A stretch of 5,451 bases of DNA, from the NCBI GenBank assembly GCA_002448715.1, contig DJZU01000092.1:1-5451 (forward strand). The letters run 5' to 3'. Both the position numbers and the translations under genes were made by a program. Shown here in pieces: positions 1 through 5,451 of the stretch. Source of the stretch: Candidatus Neomicrothrix sp. UBA6944 (lineage in GTDB: Bacteria; Actinomycetota; Acidimicrobiia; Acidimicrobiales; Poriferisodalaceae). Positions within the stretch are counted from its first letter, which is position 1. Every line of letters begins with the position of its first letter. The notes under the pieces were generated by a model that was not told the origin of the DNA, did not search any database, and saw nothing but the letters and a program-made list of their open reading frames with translations.

Positions 1-1
1 G

Positions 2-823
2 GTCGCTGAAGAGGTAGCGATGCTCGACGTGATGTCGGGAGGCAGAGTGCTATCAGGTTTTGTGCGAGGAATTGGGGCTGAATATCACTCGATGGGGCTT
101 GATCCCACAAGAAGTCGAAGCAGGTTCTTTGAGGCCCATGATCTGATTGTGAAGGCTTGGACCGAACCAGGTCCATTCTCGTGGGACGGTGAGAACTATC
201 AGTTCCGTTACGTCAACGTGTGGCCGCGTCCCCTGCAGCAACCCCATCCCCCAATCTTTGTTCCCTCACAAGGATCAGCGGAAACGTTGCGTTGGGCTGC
301 CCAGCATCGCTATCCGCTCGCCTGCACGTTTGTGCCCATGGAACGACTGAAACAGTTCTATGACCGGTACCGCCAGTACGCGAGTGAGGACTTTGGTTAC
401 GAGGCCGGGCCAGAGCAGTTTGGTTTCACTTCAATTGTGTACGTGCATCCTGATGGTGAAGAAGCCGCAGCTGCGGAAATTGAACCTCATATTCAATATT
501 TCCGGGAACGGGCATTCACTCTTCCGCTGCCTACGTTCTTCCCACCGGGTTACACCGCAGCGGAGTCGTATAAGACTCGGGTCGAAATCGCTCGCGAGTT
601 GGCTTCGAGTGGTGGACCGACGCTGACCGCGGGCGAGCCACTCATTGGTTCTCCTGAGCAGGTTGGGGAACGACTCGAGAGAAACCTTGCGGCTTGCGGC
701 GCGGGAACGTTGATGGCGCAATTTCAAGTGGGAGATATGCCACATGACAAAGTGATGCGTTCAATGGAGCTCTTTGCAAACGAAGTCATGCCGTATCTCT
801 CCAGAGACAAGGTCGCTTCTTAA
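2..823 (+). CDS. LLM-class flavin-dependent oxidoreductase (5' end missing)
   Basis: This is a luciferase-like (bacterial luciferase superfamily) oxidoreductase using FMN or F420, presumably cytoplasmic; the substrate is unknown. The reading frame is open to the left edge and encodes VAEEVAMLDVMSGGR, a typical mid-protein LLM motif (a catalytic-barrel strand after 'AE(E)vamLD.lSgGR'), so the ATG at 20 is internal and the true start lies upstream. Family members are about 350-390 residues; 273 are visible, so roughly the first 90-110 are missing. Further family signs are the segment GFVRGIGAEYHSMG, FFEAHDLIVKAW, a FSWDGENYQF segment, the WPRPLQQPHPPIFVPSQGS strand that precedes the cofactor phosphate region, and the C-terminal LIGSPEQVGERLERNL motif. 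It ends with TAA, 6 bp from the stop of the convergent transporter gene. Family assignment is firm; FMN versus F420 use and the substrate are not determined. Confidence 0.93.
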   Translation, partial: VAEEVAMLDVMSGGRVLSGFVRGIGAEYHSMGLDPTRSRSRFFEAHDLIVKAWTEPGPFSWDGENYQFRYVNVWPRPLQQPHPPIFVPSQGSAETLRWAAQHRYPLACTFVPMERLKQFYDRYRQYASEDFGYEAGPEQFGFTSIVYVHPDGEEAAAAEIEPHIQYFRERAFTLPLPTFFPPGYTAAESYKTRVEIARELASSGGPTLTAGEPLIGSPEQVGERLERNLAACGAGTLMAQFQVGDMPHDKVMRSMELFANEVMPYLSRDKVAS

Positions 824-829
824 GCATCG

Positions 830-1657
830 TCATCCCTTGGCAATCAAGCCGATTCCGGCGACGACAATTCCAATGCCAATGATCTGCCACCAGCGCAGTG
901 AGTCGTTGTCGAAGGTCGCGGCAAGTACTGCTGTGGGGATGGGGAATAATGATGCTGCGATCGCAACAGCGGTTACTGAGCCTCGTTGGAAGCCCGCCGT
1001 GTAGCAAAGCACTCCGATTGATCCCAGAATGCCAGCTGCTGCTGAGAAGCGAAGAGCGTGTCCTCGAACAATCCGGGGCAAACCTCGGACTGTGCAGAAC
1101 CCGATGAGAATGATGAACGCTGTTGATCTTTGCGCTACCACGGGCCAGAGACCGCCATCGACCGTGGTTTGAGCCATCAGAACGAGTCCGATACCGAAAC
1201 ACAGACCCGAAGCGAGGCCGAGGATAACCCCTTGCCGCACTCGGTCTCCGAGTGCGGGGTCAAAGGTGGTGACCAGTAACCCGAAAAGGGCTACTACAAC
1301 ACCGCCGATGACCCCGCCGCTCAGGGGTGATCCAACAGCGACGTCCCAAAACATTGGGACCGCGCCGAGCAGCACGGCGACGATGGGAGATACCACTGCG
1401 ACCGATGACACTGCGAGTCCGCGATACAGCAGCGCCAACGCGCAACCACTTGCAAATCCCGACGCGCAACCAAACAAATAATCGGGTGTCCGAAATCCTC
1501 CAGGACCGAAACTTGCTACCAAAATCGCTGTTGTTGTCGCGAATATCAAACCTGTGGCTGCTGTCGTTGCAGCGTGATTACGTCGCGCTACGTAGCGAGC
1601 AAAGAAATCTGAGGCGCCGATCACTAGCGAACCCACTAGCCCTAAGAAGATCGGCAT
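830..1657 (-). CDS. EamA/DMT-family transporter, 10 TM segments
   Basis: This 275-residue integral membrane protein belongs to the drug/metabolite transporter superfamily (two EamA repeats), which exports or takes up small metabolites across the inner membrane. About ten hydrophobic segments can be read, near residues 2-18, 31-52, 60-80, 84-104, 112-130, 141-163, 172-190, 204-222, 228-249 and 256-273. They fall into two halves of five, and each half has the usual small-residue-rich pattern: LYRGLAVSSVAVVSPIVAV in the first, and AGFQRGSVTAVAIAASLFP in the second at the equivalent position. The length matches a slightly short but complete family member. The ATG start is supported by a strong GGAGG (minus strand, bases 1667-1663) 5 nt upstream. 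It is divergent from the methyltransferase gene and convergent with the LLM gene. The substrate cannot be predicted. Confidence 0.92.
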   Translation of the reverse strand: MPIFLGLVGSLVIGASDFFARYVARRNHAATTAATGLIFATTTAILVASFGPGGFRTPDYLFGCASGFASGCALALLYRGLAVSSVAVVSPIVAVLLGAVPMFWDVAVGSPLSGGVIGGVVVALFGLLVTTFDPALGDRVRQGVILGLASGLCFGIGLVLMAQTTVDGGLWPVVAQRSTAFIILIGFCTVRGLPRIVRGHALRFSAAAGILGSIGVLCYTAGFQRGSVTAVAIAASLFPIPTAVLAATFDNDSLRWWQIIGIGIVVAGIGLIAKG

Positions 1658-1683
1658 CGCGACCTCCGAGGGTGTACCGAACC

Positions 1684-1704
1684 GCCAACGCTACCGCTGT
1701 TGGC
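1684..1704. promoter_or_regulatory. 21-bp dyad GCCAAC-N9-GTTGGC, candidate operator
   Basis: A perfect 6-bp inverted repeat (1684-1689 and 1699-1704) with a 9-bp spacer sits in the short divergent region between the transporter and the methyltransferase. It abuts a possible -10 box for the rightward gene (1705-1710) and overlaps TAGCGT (minus strand 1693-1688), a possible -10 box for the leftward gene. Its position suits an operator controlling both. A 6-bp dyad of free spacing can arise by chance in a region this size, and no regulator gene is in the window. Confidence 0.3.
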
Positions 1705-1710
1705 TACTCT
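1705..1710 (+). promoter_or_regulatory. Possible -10 box of a leaderless promoter (TACTCT)
   Basis: TACTCT fits the TANNNT -10 pattern and lies 7 nt upstream of the GTG at 1718. That is the spacing expected if transcription starts at the first base of the GTG, giving a leaderless mRNA. No Shine-Dalgarno is visible before either GTG 1718 or TTG 1700, which agrees with leaderless translation. No convincing -35 box is seen. Confidence 0.33.
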
Positions 1711-1717
1711 CGGCGCG

Positions 1718-2527
1718 GTGACAAGTGATCTGCAGATCAGCCAACTCAACGTTTCCGGTATTGAGGTTGACGTCGCGGGCGAAAGTGGCGACCTTTATTT
1801 CGCACAGTGCACGGAGCAGATCAACATTTTTGAACCCGCGGTTCGCGTTGCCGATCTGATGTTGGGTGACAATCCAGTTGTCCTCGACATCGGGGCTTCG
1901 ATAGGTGCCGTAACTGCAGCGTTGGCCAAAAGATTTCCTGGCGGTCAAGTTGTAGCTTTTGAGGCCGCTCCATCGGTGCACCGTTCGTTGCGTGAAACAG
2001 TTCAACGGTCAACTGGTGCCCGTATATCTGTGGTTGAAAGTGGTGTCAGCAGCCAGCCGGGCGTGATGCGGTTTCATGAGGATGGCAACGGCAGTGGTTG
2101 GGGGTTTTTATCTGAGGAGCTGGGTGGGATATCGGTGCCAGTAACAACCGTGGACGATGCAGTCACCAGTTTGGGAATCGACCGGGTGGATTTCATCAAA
2201 ATAGACGTTGAAGGCAGTGAACTAGATGTGTTGAAAGGAGCGTCGAAAACGCTCACTCGTGATCTCCCCATTCTGGTTTTCGAGGTGAACGTTTTTTGTC
2301 TTTGGCGTTATGGACGAACCCTGCCTCAAGATTTATTTGCCTGGGTGCGGGACAGATATCCGCACACCGCAGTCGTAGATAGCGAAGCCACGGTCACTCA
2401 TATAGAGAGTGACGCAACTGTGAACCATGTGTTGCATCTTTTGGGTAGCGGAGCTGGTCTAGTTGACGTTGTCGCGAGTCATCATCCAATTCAGTTAGAT
2501 AGCAATGACTTTCAGAGCATCCGGTGA
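1718..2527 (+). CDS. FkbM-family SAM-dependent methyltransferase
   Basis: This is a class I SAM-dependent methyltransferase of the FkbM family, whose characterised members O-methylate polyketides, sugars and similar acceptors. In the 269-residue form, motif I for SAM binding is VVLDIGASIG (residues 54-63). The acidic residue expected to contact the SAM ribose is Glu82 in VAFEAAP. The FkbM signature follows as VTTVDDAV and then FIKIDVEGSELDVLKGA (159-175). The C-terminal 70 residues are poorly conserved. I chose GTG 1718 because the sequence before it fits a leaderless promoter; TTG 1700 would add six residues (MATLGA), but it lies inside a dyad and has no ribosome binding site. There is no glycosyltransferase or polyketide gene beside it, so the acceptor is unknown. 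It is divergent from the EamA transporter and followed after 58 bp by the F420 gene, which has its own strong ribosome binding site. Confidence 0.9.
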   Translation: MTSDLQISQLNVSGIEVDVAGESGDLYFAQCTEQINIFEPAVRVADLMLGDNPVVLDIGASIGAVTAALAKRFPGGQVVAFEAAPSVHRSLRETVQRSTGARISVVESGVSSQPGVMRFHEDGNGSGWGFLSEELGGISVPVTTVDDAVTSLGIDRVDFIKIDVEGSELDVLKGASKTLTRDLPILVFEVNVFCLWRYGRTLPQDLFAWVRDRYPHTAVVDSEATVTHIESDATVNHVLHLLGSGAGLVDVVASHHPIQLDSNDFQSIR

Positions 2528-2585
2528 TTTCTTCCCGTCGTTGTGAGACGAGGCACTAGGTTTGCTCTGAACTGGAGGGAAAACG

Positions 2586-3011
2586 ATGGCAATAGATTTT
2601 TTGGCGGTGAACGAAAAGGCGATCGCTGAGTTTCGGGCAAACGACGGGGAGTGCGGTCCTCCATTTGATGGAACACCGATTGTTTTAGTGACCATGGTTG
2701 GAGCGAAATCGGGGCGCGAGTTGTGTTCCCCTCTCGCCTATTCGACAGACGGCGACGATCTAGTGATTATCGCGTCGATGGCAGGAGCGCCGAATAACCC
2801 CAACTGGTATCACAACCTGGTCGCGAACCCAGACGTGCTGTTGGAAGTCGGTACCGAACAATACGAAGCGACCGCTGTGCTCACAGAGGGCGACGAACGT
2901 GATCGTCTCTACACGGCTCAGGCCGAACAACTTCCCGTATTCCACAAGTACGCGGAGAAAGCAGCACCGCGCGTAATTCCCGTATTTCGTTTAGTGAGAA
3001 CCAGCGACTAG
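2586..3011 (+). CDS. Ddn-like deazaflavin (F420)-dependent nitroreductase-family protein
   Basis: This 141-residue protein belongs to the split-barrel family typified by mycobacterial Ddn, the F420H2-dependent quinone/nitro reductase. Such enzymes reduce quinones, enones or nitro compounds with F420H2 and are often peripheral to the membrane. Visible family features in order are GTPIVLVTMVGAKSGRE (29-45), whose Lys41-Ser42-Gly43 corresponds to the F420 phosphate-binding stretch; SPLAY (48-52); the GDDLVIIASMAGAPNNP strand-loop; WYHNLVANPDV (74-84), the hallmark of the family; and the C-terminal YAEKAAPRVIPVFRLVR segment. The length is normal for a single-domain member. ATG 2586 is preceded by GGAGG at 2574-2578 with 7 nt spacing. 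The next gene, an LLM oxidoreductase, starts 11 bp downstream, so the two are probably cotranscribed and may share F420. The substrate is not known. Use of F420 is inferred from family, not proven. Confidence 0.92.
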   Translation: MAIDFLAVNEKAIAEFRANDGECGPPFDGTPIVLVTMVGAKSGRELCSPLAYSTDGDDLVIIASMAGAPNNPNWYHNLVANPDVLLEVGTEQYEATAVLTEGDERDRLYTAQAEQLPVFHKYAEKAAPRVIPVFRLVRTSD

Positions 3012-3022
3012 AAATTTTCTTT

Positions 3023-4081
3023 ATGAAGTTTGGGGTAACGGTCAGCCGTTTCGATGAAATCGATTTAGCGGTTCAAGCCGAAGGCCAGGGATACGACTTT
3101 TGTTGGGTGTGGGACAGCCCGCTGTTGCGCTCAAATCTTTGGGTGATGATGGCGTTAGTCGCTGAGCGCACTGAACGGATTCGGGTCGGCTCAGGGGTTG
3201 CTATCCCTGGGTTACGGGTCGCTCCGGCTACTGCAAACGCCATCGCGACCGTGAACCGTCTCGCTCCGGGGCGAACATTCCTTGGGGTAGGAACTGGTAA
3301 CACCGCTATGCGCAACATGGGTCAATTACCGATGACTGTCGCCGACTACGCCGAAGATCTCCGAGTGATCAAAGCATTATTGAATGGCGAAACCGTTGAT
3401 TACACCACTAACGGTCGAACTCATCCCGTGAACTTTCAGAGCTTGGAACTGGACTACGTGGACATTGAGCACCCAATCCCTATTCATGTTGGCGGCTTCG
3501 GACCCAGGTCGCAGGCGTTAGCGGGCGAGTTGGGTGATGGGTTGATTACTGGGATTCCTCGCGGGGGCAGTATCCCCGATGCGCTATCGAACGTGCAGCG
3601 AGGAGCCGACCGGGTGGGGCGCGATCTCGACGGTTTTGAGACCACTGCTCTGGTGAACATGTTGATACTCAACCGAGATGAGACTTTGAGTTCCCCTCGA
3701 GTACTGCAAGAAGTCGGCTCCTCGGTGATGGTTAACGTTCATTATCTATATGACCGGTTCATTGAAGCCGACGCTGCGCCCCCAGCTTTTGTTCATTCGA
3801 TCTGGGATGAGTATGTGGATTTTCGTCAACAGCGAGATGCAGACCGGTCGGTTTCGGACGTTCATTCATCTCACTACGGTCACCTTGACGAGCAAGAGGC
3901 GCGGTTCGTAACTCCTGAATTAATCCGTTCTTGCGCGATTGTTGGTCAACCCGGTGACATTGTGGAGCAACTCATTGAACTCGAGAAACAAGGGCTTGAT
4001 GGCCTCAACTTCATACCGCCGGTGGATCAGCAGTACGAGATTTGTGCCCGATTTGCTTCCGAAGTGATTGCCCGAATGTGA
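3023..4081 (+). CDS. LLM-class oxidoreductase, probably F420-dependent
   Basis: This is a complete 352-residue luciferase-like TIM-barrel oxidoreductase. It opens with the family's usual first strand MKFGVTVSRF and has LALLVAERT-type text at VMMALVAERTERIRVGSGV (41-59). Then come a VNRLAPGRTFLGVGTGN strand (77-93), the IPIHVGGFGPRSQALAGELGDG cofactor-phosphate region (154-175) and the C-terminal VGQPGDIVEQLIELEKQGLDG motif (307-327). The layout resembles F420-dependent members (methylenetetrahydromethanopterin reductase-like) more than classic luciferases, and the neighbouring Ddn-like gene strengthens an F420 role, which remains an inference. There is no Shine-Dalgarno before the ATG (AAATTTTCTTT precedes it). 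The 11-bp gap to the upstream gene suggests translational coupling. It is a different subfamily from the LLM gene at the left edge and probably not a recent duplicate of it. The substrate is unknown. Confidence 0.93.
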   Translation: MKFGVTVSRFDEIDLAVQAEGQGYDFCWVWDSPLLRSNLWVMMALVAERTERIRVGSGVAIPGLRVAPATANAIATVNRLAPGRTFLGVGTGNTAMRNMGQLPMTVADYAEDLRVIKALLNGETVDYTTNGRTHPVNFQSLELDYVDIEHPIPIHVGGFGPRSQALAGELGDGLITGIPRGGSIPDALSNVQRGADRVGRDLDGFETTALVNMLILNRDETLSSPRVLQEVGSSVMVNVHYLYDRFIEADAAPPAFVHSIWDEYVDFRQQRDADRSVSDVHSSHYGHLDEQEARFVTPELIRSCAIVGQPGDIVEQLIELEKQGLDGLNFIPPVDQQYEICARFASEVIARM

Positions 4082-4111
4082 AATTCGACACTTTCGACTG
4101 GATCGTTTAGC

Positions 4112-4123
4112 TCATCGCGGTGA
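4112..4123. promoter_or_regulatory. 12-bp near-palindrome TCATCGCGGTGA
   Basis: The two halves pair at five of six positions, and the sixth is a T-G mismatch. It lies just upstream of and touching AATAAT (4123-4128), a 5-of-6 match to a -10 box, in the 84-bp gap before the CoA-transferase gene. It could be an operator. A single short palindrome of this kind is weak evidence. Confidence 0.18.
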
Positions 4124-4128
4124 ATAAT
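4123..4128 (+). promoter_or_regulatory. Possible -10 box (AATAAT) for the CoA-transferase gene
   Basis: AATAAT differs from TATAAT at one base. Transcription would start near 4135, leaving a leader of about 30 nt that contains the Shine-Dalgarno at 4152-4156. The best -35 candidate (TGGATC at 4099-4104, 18-bp spacer) matches only three of six consensus bases. The 84-bp gap also allows simple read-through from the upstream genes. Confidence 0.27.
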
Positions 4129-4151
4129 TCTCTAGCCGTTCTCACTGCACT

Positions 4152-4156
4152 GGGGG
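4152..4156 (+). promoter_or_regulatory. Shine-Dalgarno-like GGGGG deciding the GTG start at 4166
   Basis: A run of five G (in TGGGGGTGTG) ends 9 nt before GTG 4166. That GTG is the only ATG/GTG/TTG codon in frame between the upstream stop (TAG, 4133-4135) and the first conserved CaiB strand, so it is the start chosen for the CoA-transferase. Confidence 0.5.
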
Positions 4157-4165
4157 TGTGAGTCT

Positions 4166-5451
4166 GTGAGCGTTTTGGGTGACTATCGGGTGATCGAGCT
4201 AGCAGATGAGCGCGGCCAGCTCGCTGGCAGTGTGTTTGCTTCATTAGGCGCCGAAGTGATCACGGTCGAGCCTCCTGGCGGTTCTCATTCACGGACGCTT
4301 GGCCCATTCGCAGGTGACGTAGTATCGCCGGACACGTCGCTCTGGCATTGGTCATACAACCGAGGCAAGAAATCTGTAGTCCTGGATCTCGAAGAGCCTG
4401 ATGATCGCGACAAATTGTTGCGTTTAACGGACGGCGCCGACATAGTGATCGAGGCCTACGGACCAGGGGTTCTCGACGCTCTAGGGCTCGGCTACGAAGT
4501 CATGAGTGAACGGAATCCAGCGCTTATTCACCTATCGATTTCGGCATTCGGGGATGAAGGACCGAAAGCGTTTTGGGAGGCAACGGATCTGACAATCATG
4601 GCTTCGGGTGGTCAGATGAGCTTGGCAGGTGATTTGGATCGTTCTCCCGTTCGCATCCCACTGGCTCAGGCCTACCTGCACGTGTCTTCAGAAGCCGTCG
4701 GCGCAGCCCTTATTGCCCTCTATGAACGCCAACACAATTCAGGGTTAGGTCAGCACGTCAACCTTTCTGCTCAAGCTTCCACCCTGCAGGCAAGCCAAAC
4801 GAACATGGTGGCGTCTGCGATCAACGCTCCCCCAGCTATTCGGTCCGCTGGAGGGGTGACCATTTCTGACATCTACGTCCAATTGATGTGGCCTTGCGCT
4901 GACGGGCACGTTTCCGTCACGGTCCTGTTTGGGCCGGCCCTCGGCCCGTTCACTAGAAATTTGATGGAGTGGATATTCGAAGAAGGGTTCTGTGATGAAG
5001 CCACTCGCGACAAAGATTGGCTGAACTATGGGGAACTTATTTTCTCGGGACAAGAACCTGTAGCTGAATACGACCGGGTGAAAATGGTTATCGGCGATTT
5101 TTGTGCCACGAAAACTAAAACCGAGCTATTCGACGAGGCTTTTATTCGCCGGTTGCTGATCGCGCCGGTGACCACAGCTGAAGATGTTCTCAACAACCCT
5201 CATCTCACCGAACGGGGGATTTGGGAAGACGTTCAGATCGGTGACCGGCTCGTGCGCTTCCCCGGGCGAATGGCAATTTTTTCTGAGACCCCACAGAAAC
5301 CTCTTCCCCAGCCACCGACTATCGGTGAGCACACCACCCAAATACTGTCGGAAGCACCAAGAACCCCTGCAGTGCCAATCCCGCCAGTGCCCGGCCGGAA
5401 GGGGAAGGCTCTTGAGGGCCTCAAGATTCTCGACTTCATGTGGGTGATGGC
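4166..5451 (+). CDS. Tandem-domain CoA-transferase family III (CaiB/BaiF) protein, 3' end missing
   Basis: The frame is open to the right edge, giving 428 residues without a stop. Residues 1-396 form a complete CaiB/BaiF domain: LGDYRVIELADERGQLAG start (4-21), SLGAEVITVEPPGG (26-39), the NRGKKSVVLDL strand (65-75), ADIVIEAYGPG, the ALYERQHNSGLGQHVNLS motif (184-201) and the closing IGEHTTQILSE (386-396). A proline-rich linker (397-411) follows, then ALEGLKILDFMWVM, the start of a second CaiB domain. Family III enzymes move CoA between carboxylic acids through an aspartyl-CoA thioester. In the first domain the expected aspartate region reads PLAQAYLHVSSEA (165-177), with Gln168 or Tyr170 where Asp would be, so catalysis probably depends on the truncated second half. 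DddD, the DMSP-cleaving enzyme, is a known tandem CaiB protein, but nothing here identifies DMSP as the substrate. The start is GTG 4166. Confidence 0.93.
   Translation, partial: MSVLGDYRVIELADERGQLAGSVFASLGAEVITVEPPGGSHSRTLGPFAGDVVSPDTSLWHWSYNRGKKSVVLDLEEPDDRDKLLRLTDGADIVIEAYGPGVLDALGLGYEVMSERNPALIHLSISAFGDEGPKAFWEATDLTIMASGGQMSLAGDLDRSPVRIPLAQAYLHVSSEAVGAALIALYERQHNSGLGQHVNLSAQASTLQASQTNMVASAINAPPAIRSAGGVTISDIYVQLMWPCADGHVSVTVLFGPALGPFTRNLMEWIFEEGFCDEATRDKDWLNYGELIFSGQEPVAEYDRVKMVIGDFCATKTKTELFDEAFIRRLLIAPVTTAEDVLNNPHLTERGIWEDVQIGDRLVRFPGRMAIFSETPQKPLPQPPTIGEHTTQILSEAPRTPAVPIPPVPGRKGKALEGLKILDFMWVM
5354..5451 (+). other. Interdomain linker and start of the second CaiB domain
   Basis: Codons 397-411 encode a Pro/Ala/Val-rich linker (PAVPIPPVPGR is its core) after the normal C-terminal end of the first CaiB domain. 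Codons 415-428 then repeat the domain's opening pattern: ALEGLKILDF here against LGDYRVIEL at residue 4. No stop codon or start signal lies between the two, so this is one fused polypeptide, not two adjacent genes. Confidence 0.85.

Noticed and set aside
20..823. Treating the ATG at 20 as the true start of the first gene
   Set aside because: The frame is open to the left edge and already encodes conserved LLM sequence (VAEEVA before the Met). A 267-residue product would lack the N-terminal barrel strands.
824..829. A bidirectional terminator between the convergent genes
   Set aside because: Only 6 bp separate the stops and no hairpin is visible around them.
786..1202. A minus-strand frame of 138 codons inside the transporter gene
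   Set aside because: It is Arg/Ser/His-rich with no family resemblance and overlaps the clear 10-TM protein in another frame.
1327..1728. A plus-strand frame of 133 codons opposite the transporter start
   Set aside because: It is Arg-rich antisense shadow sequence with no recognisable domain, and it runs into the methyltransferase start.
2534..2550. Possible terminator hairpin after the methyltransferase (CGTC-N7-GACG at 2536-2550)
   Set aside because: The stem is only 4 bp and no T-run follows, so it does not qualify as an intrinsic terminator.
4084..4098. Direct repeat TTCGAC-ACT-TTCGAC after the second LLM gene
   Set aside because: Two 6-bp copies are too short to be meaningful and have no partner elsewhere in the window that I noticed.
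4745..5053. A minus-strand frame of 102 codons, and others at 5126-5439, opposite the right end
   Set aside because: They lie wholly inside the long open plus-strand frame that encodes a well-conserved CaiB domain.

Overview
The window carries six protein-coding genes on about 5.4 kb, with short intergenic gaps and no RNA gene, mobile element, CRISPR array or long repeat that I can see. The gene content suggests a bacterium rich in flavin- and F420-dependent oxidoreductases: two luciferase-like (LLM) oxidoreductases, one small deazaflavin (F420)-dependent nitroreductase-family protein, and a family III CoA-transferase. By eye the base composition is balanced, a little above 50% GC. This fits an uncultured, possibly aquatic, member of Actinomycetota (Acidimicrobiia-like), with a Chloroflexi lineage such as SAR202 as an alternative. 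The taxonomic placement is inference only.

Layout: (1) 2-823 (+), the C-terminal part of an LLM oxidoreductase that enters from the left edge. (2) 830-1657 (-), an EamA/DMT-family 10-TM transporter, convergent with gene 1 and only 6 bp from it. (3) 1718-2527 (+), an FkbM-family SAM-dependent methyltransferase, divergent from the transporter across about 60 bp that hold a 21-bp dyad and a possible leaderless promoter. (4) 2586-3011 (+), a Ddn-like F420-dependent oxidoreductase with a strong Shine-Dalgarno. (5) 3023-4081 (+), a second, full-length LLM oxidoreductase 11 bp downstream, probably in an operon with gene 4. (6) 4166 to the right edge (+), a CoA-transferase family III (CaiB/BaiF) protein that has a complete first domain, a proline-rich linker and the beginning of a second CaiB domain. 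It is therefore a tandem-domain enzyme that is cut by the window.

How they may work together: genes 4 to 6, and perhaps gene 1, look like a catabolic or detoxifying set in which F420- or flavin-dependent redox enzymes act on an organic substrate and a CoA-transferase activates an acid as its CoA thioester. The substrate cannot be read from the sequence. The FkbM methyltransferase and the EamA exporter may be unrelated to that set or may modify and move a small molecule. The most interesting item is the tandem CoA-transferase, whose first domain has glutamine or tyrosine where the catalytic aspartate of this family normally sits.
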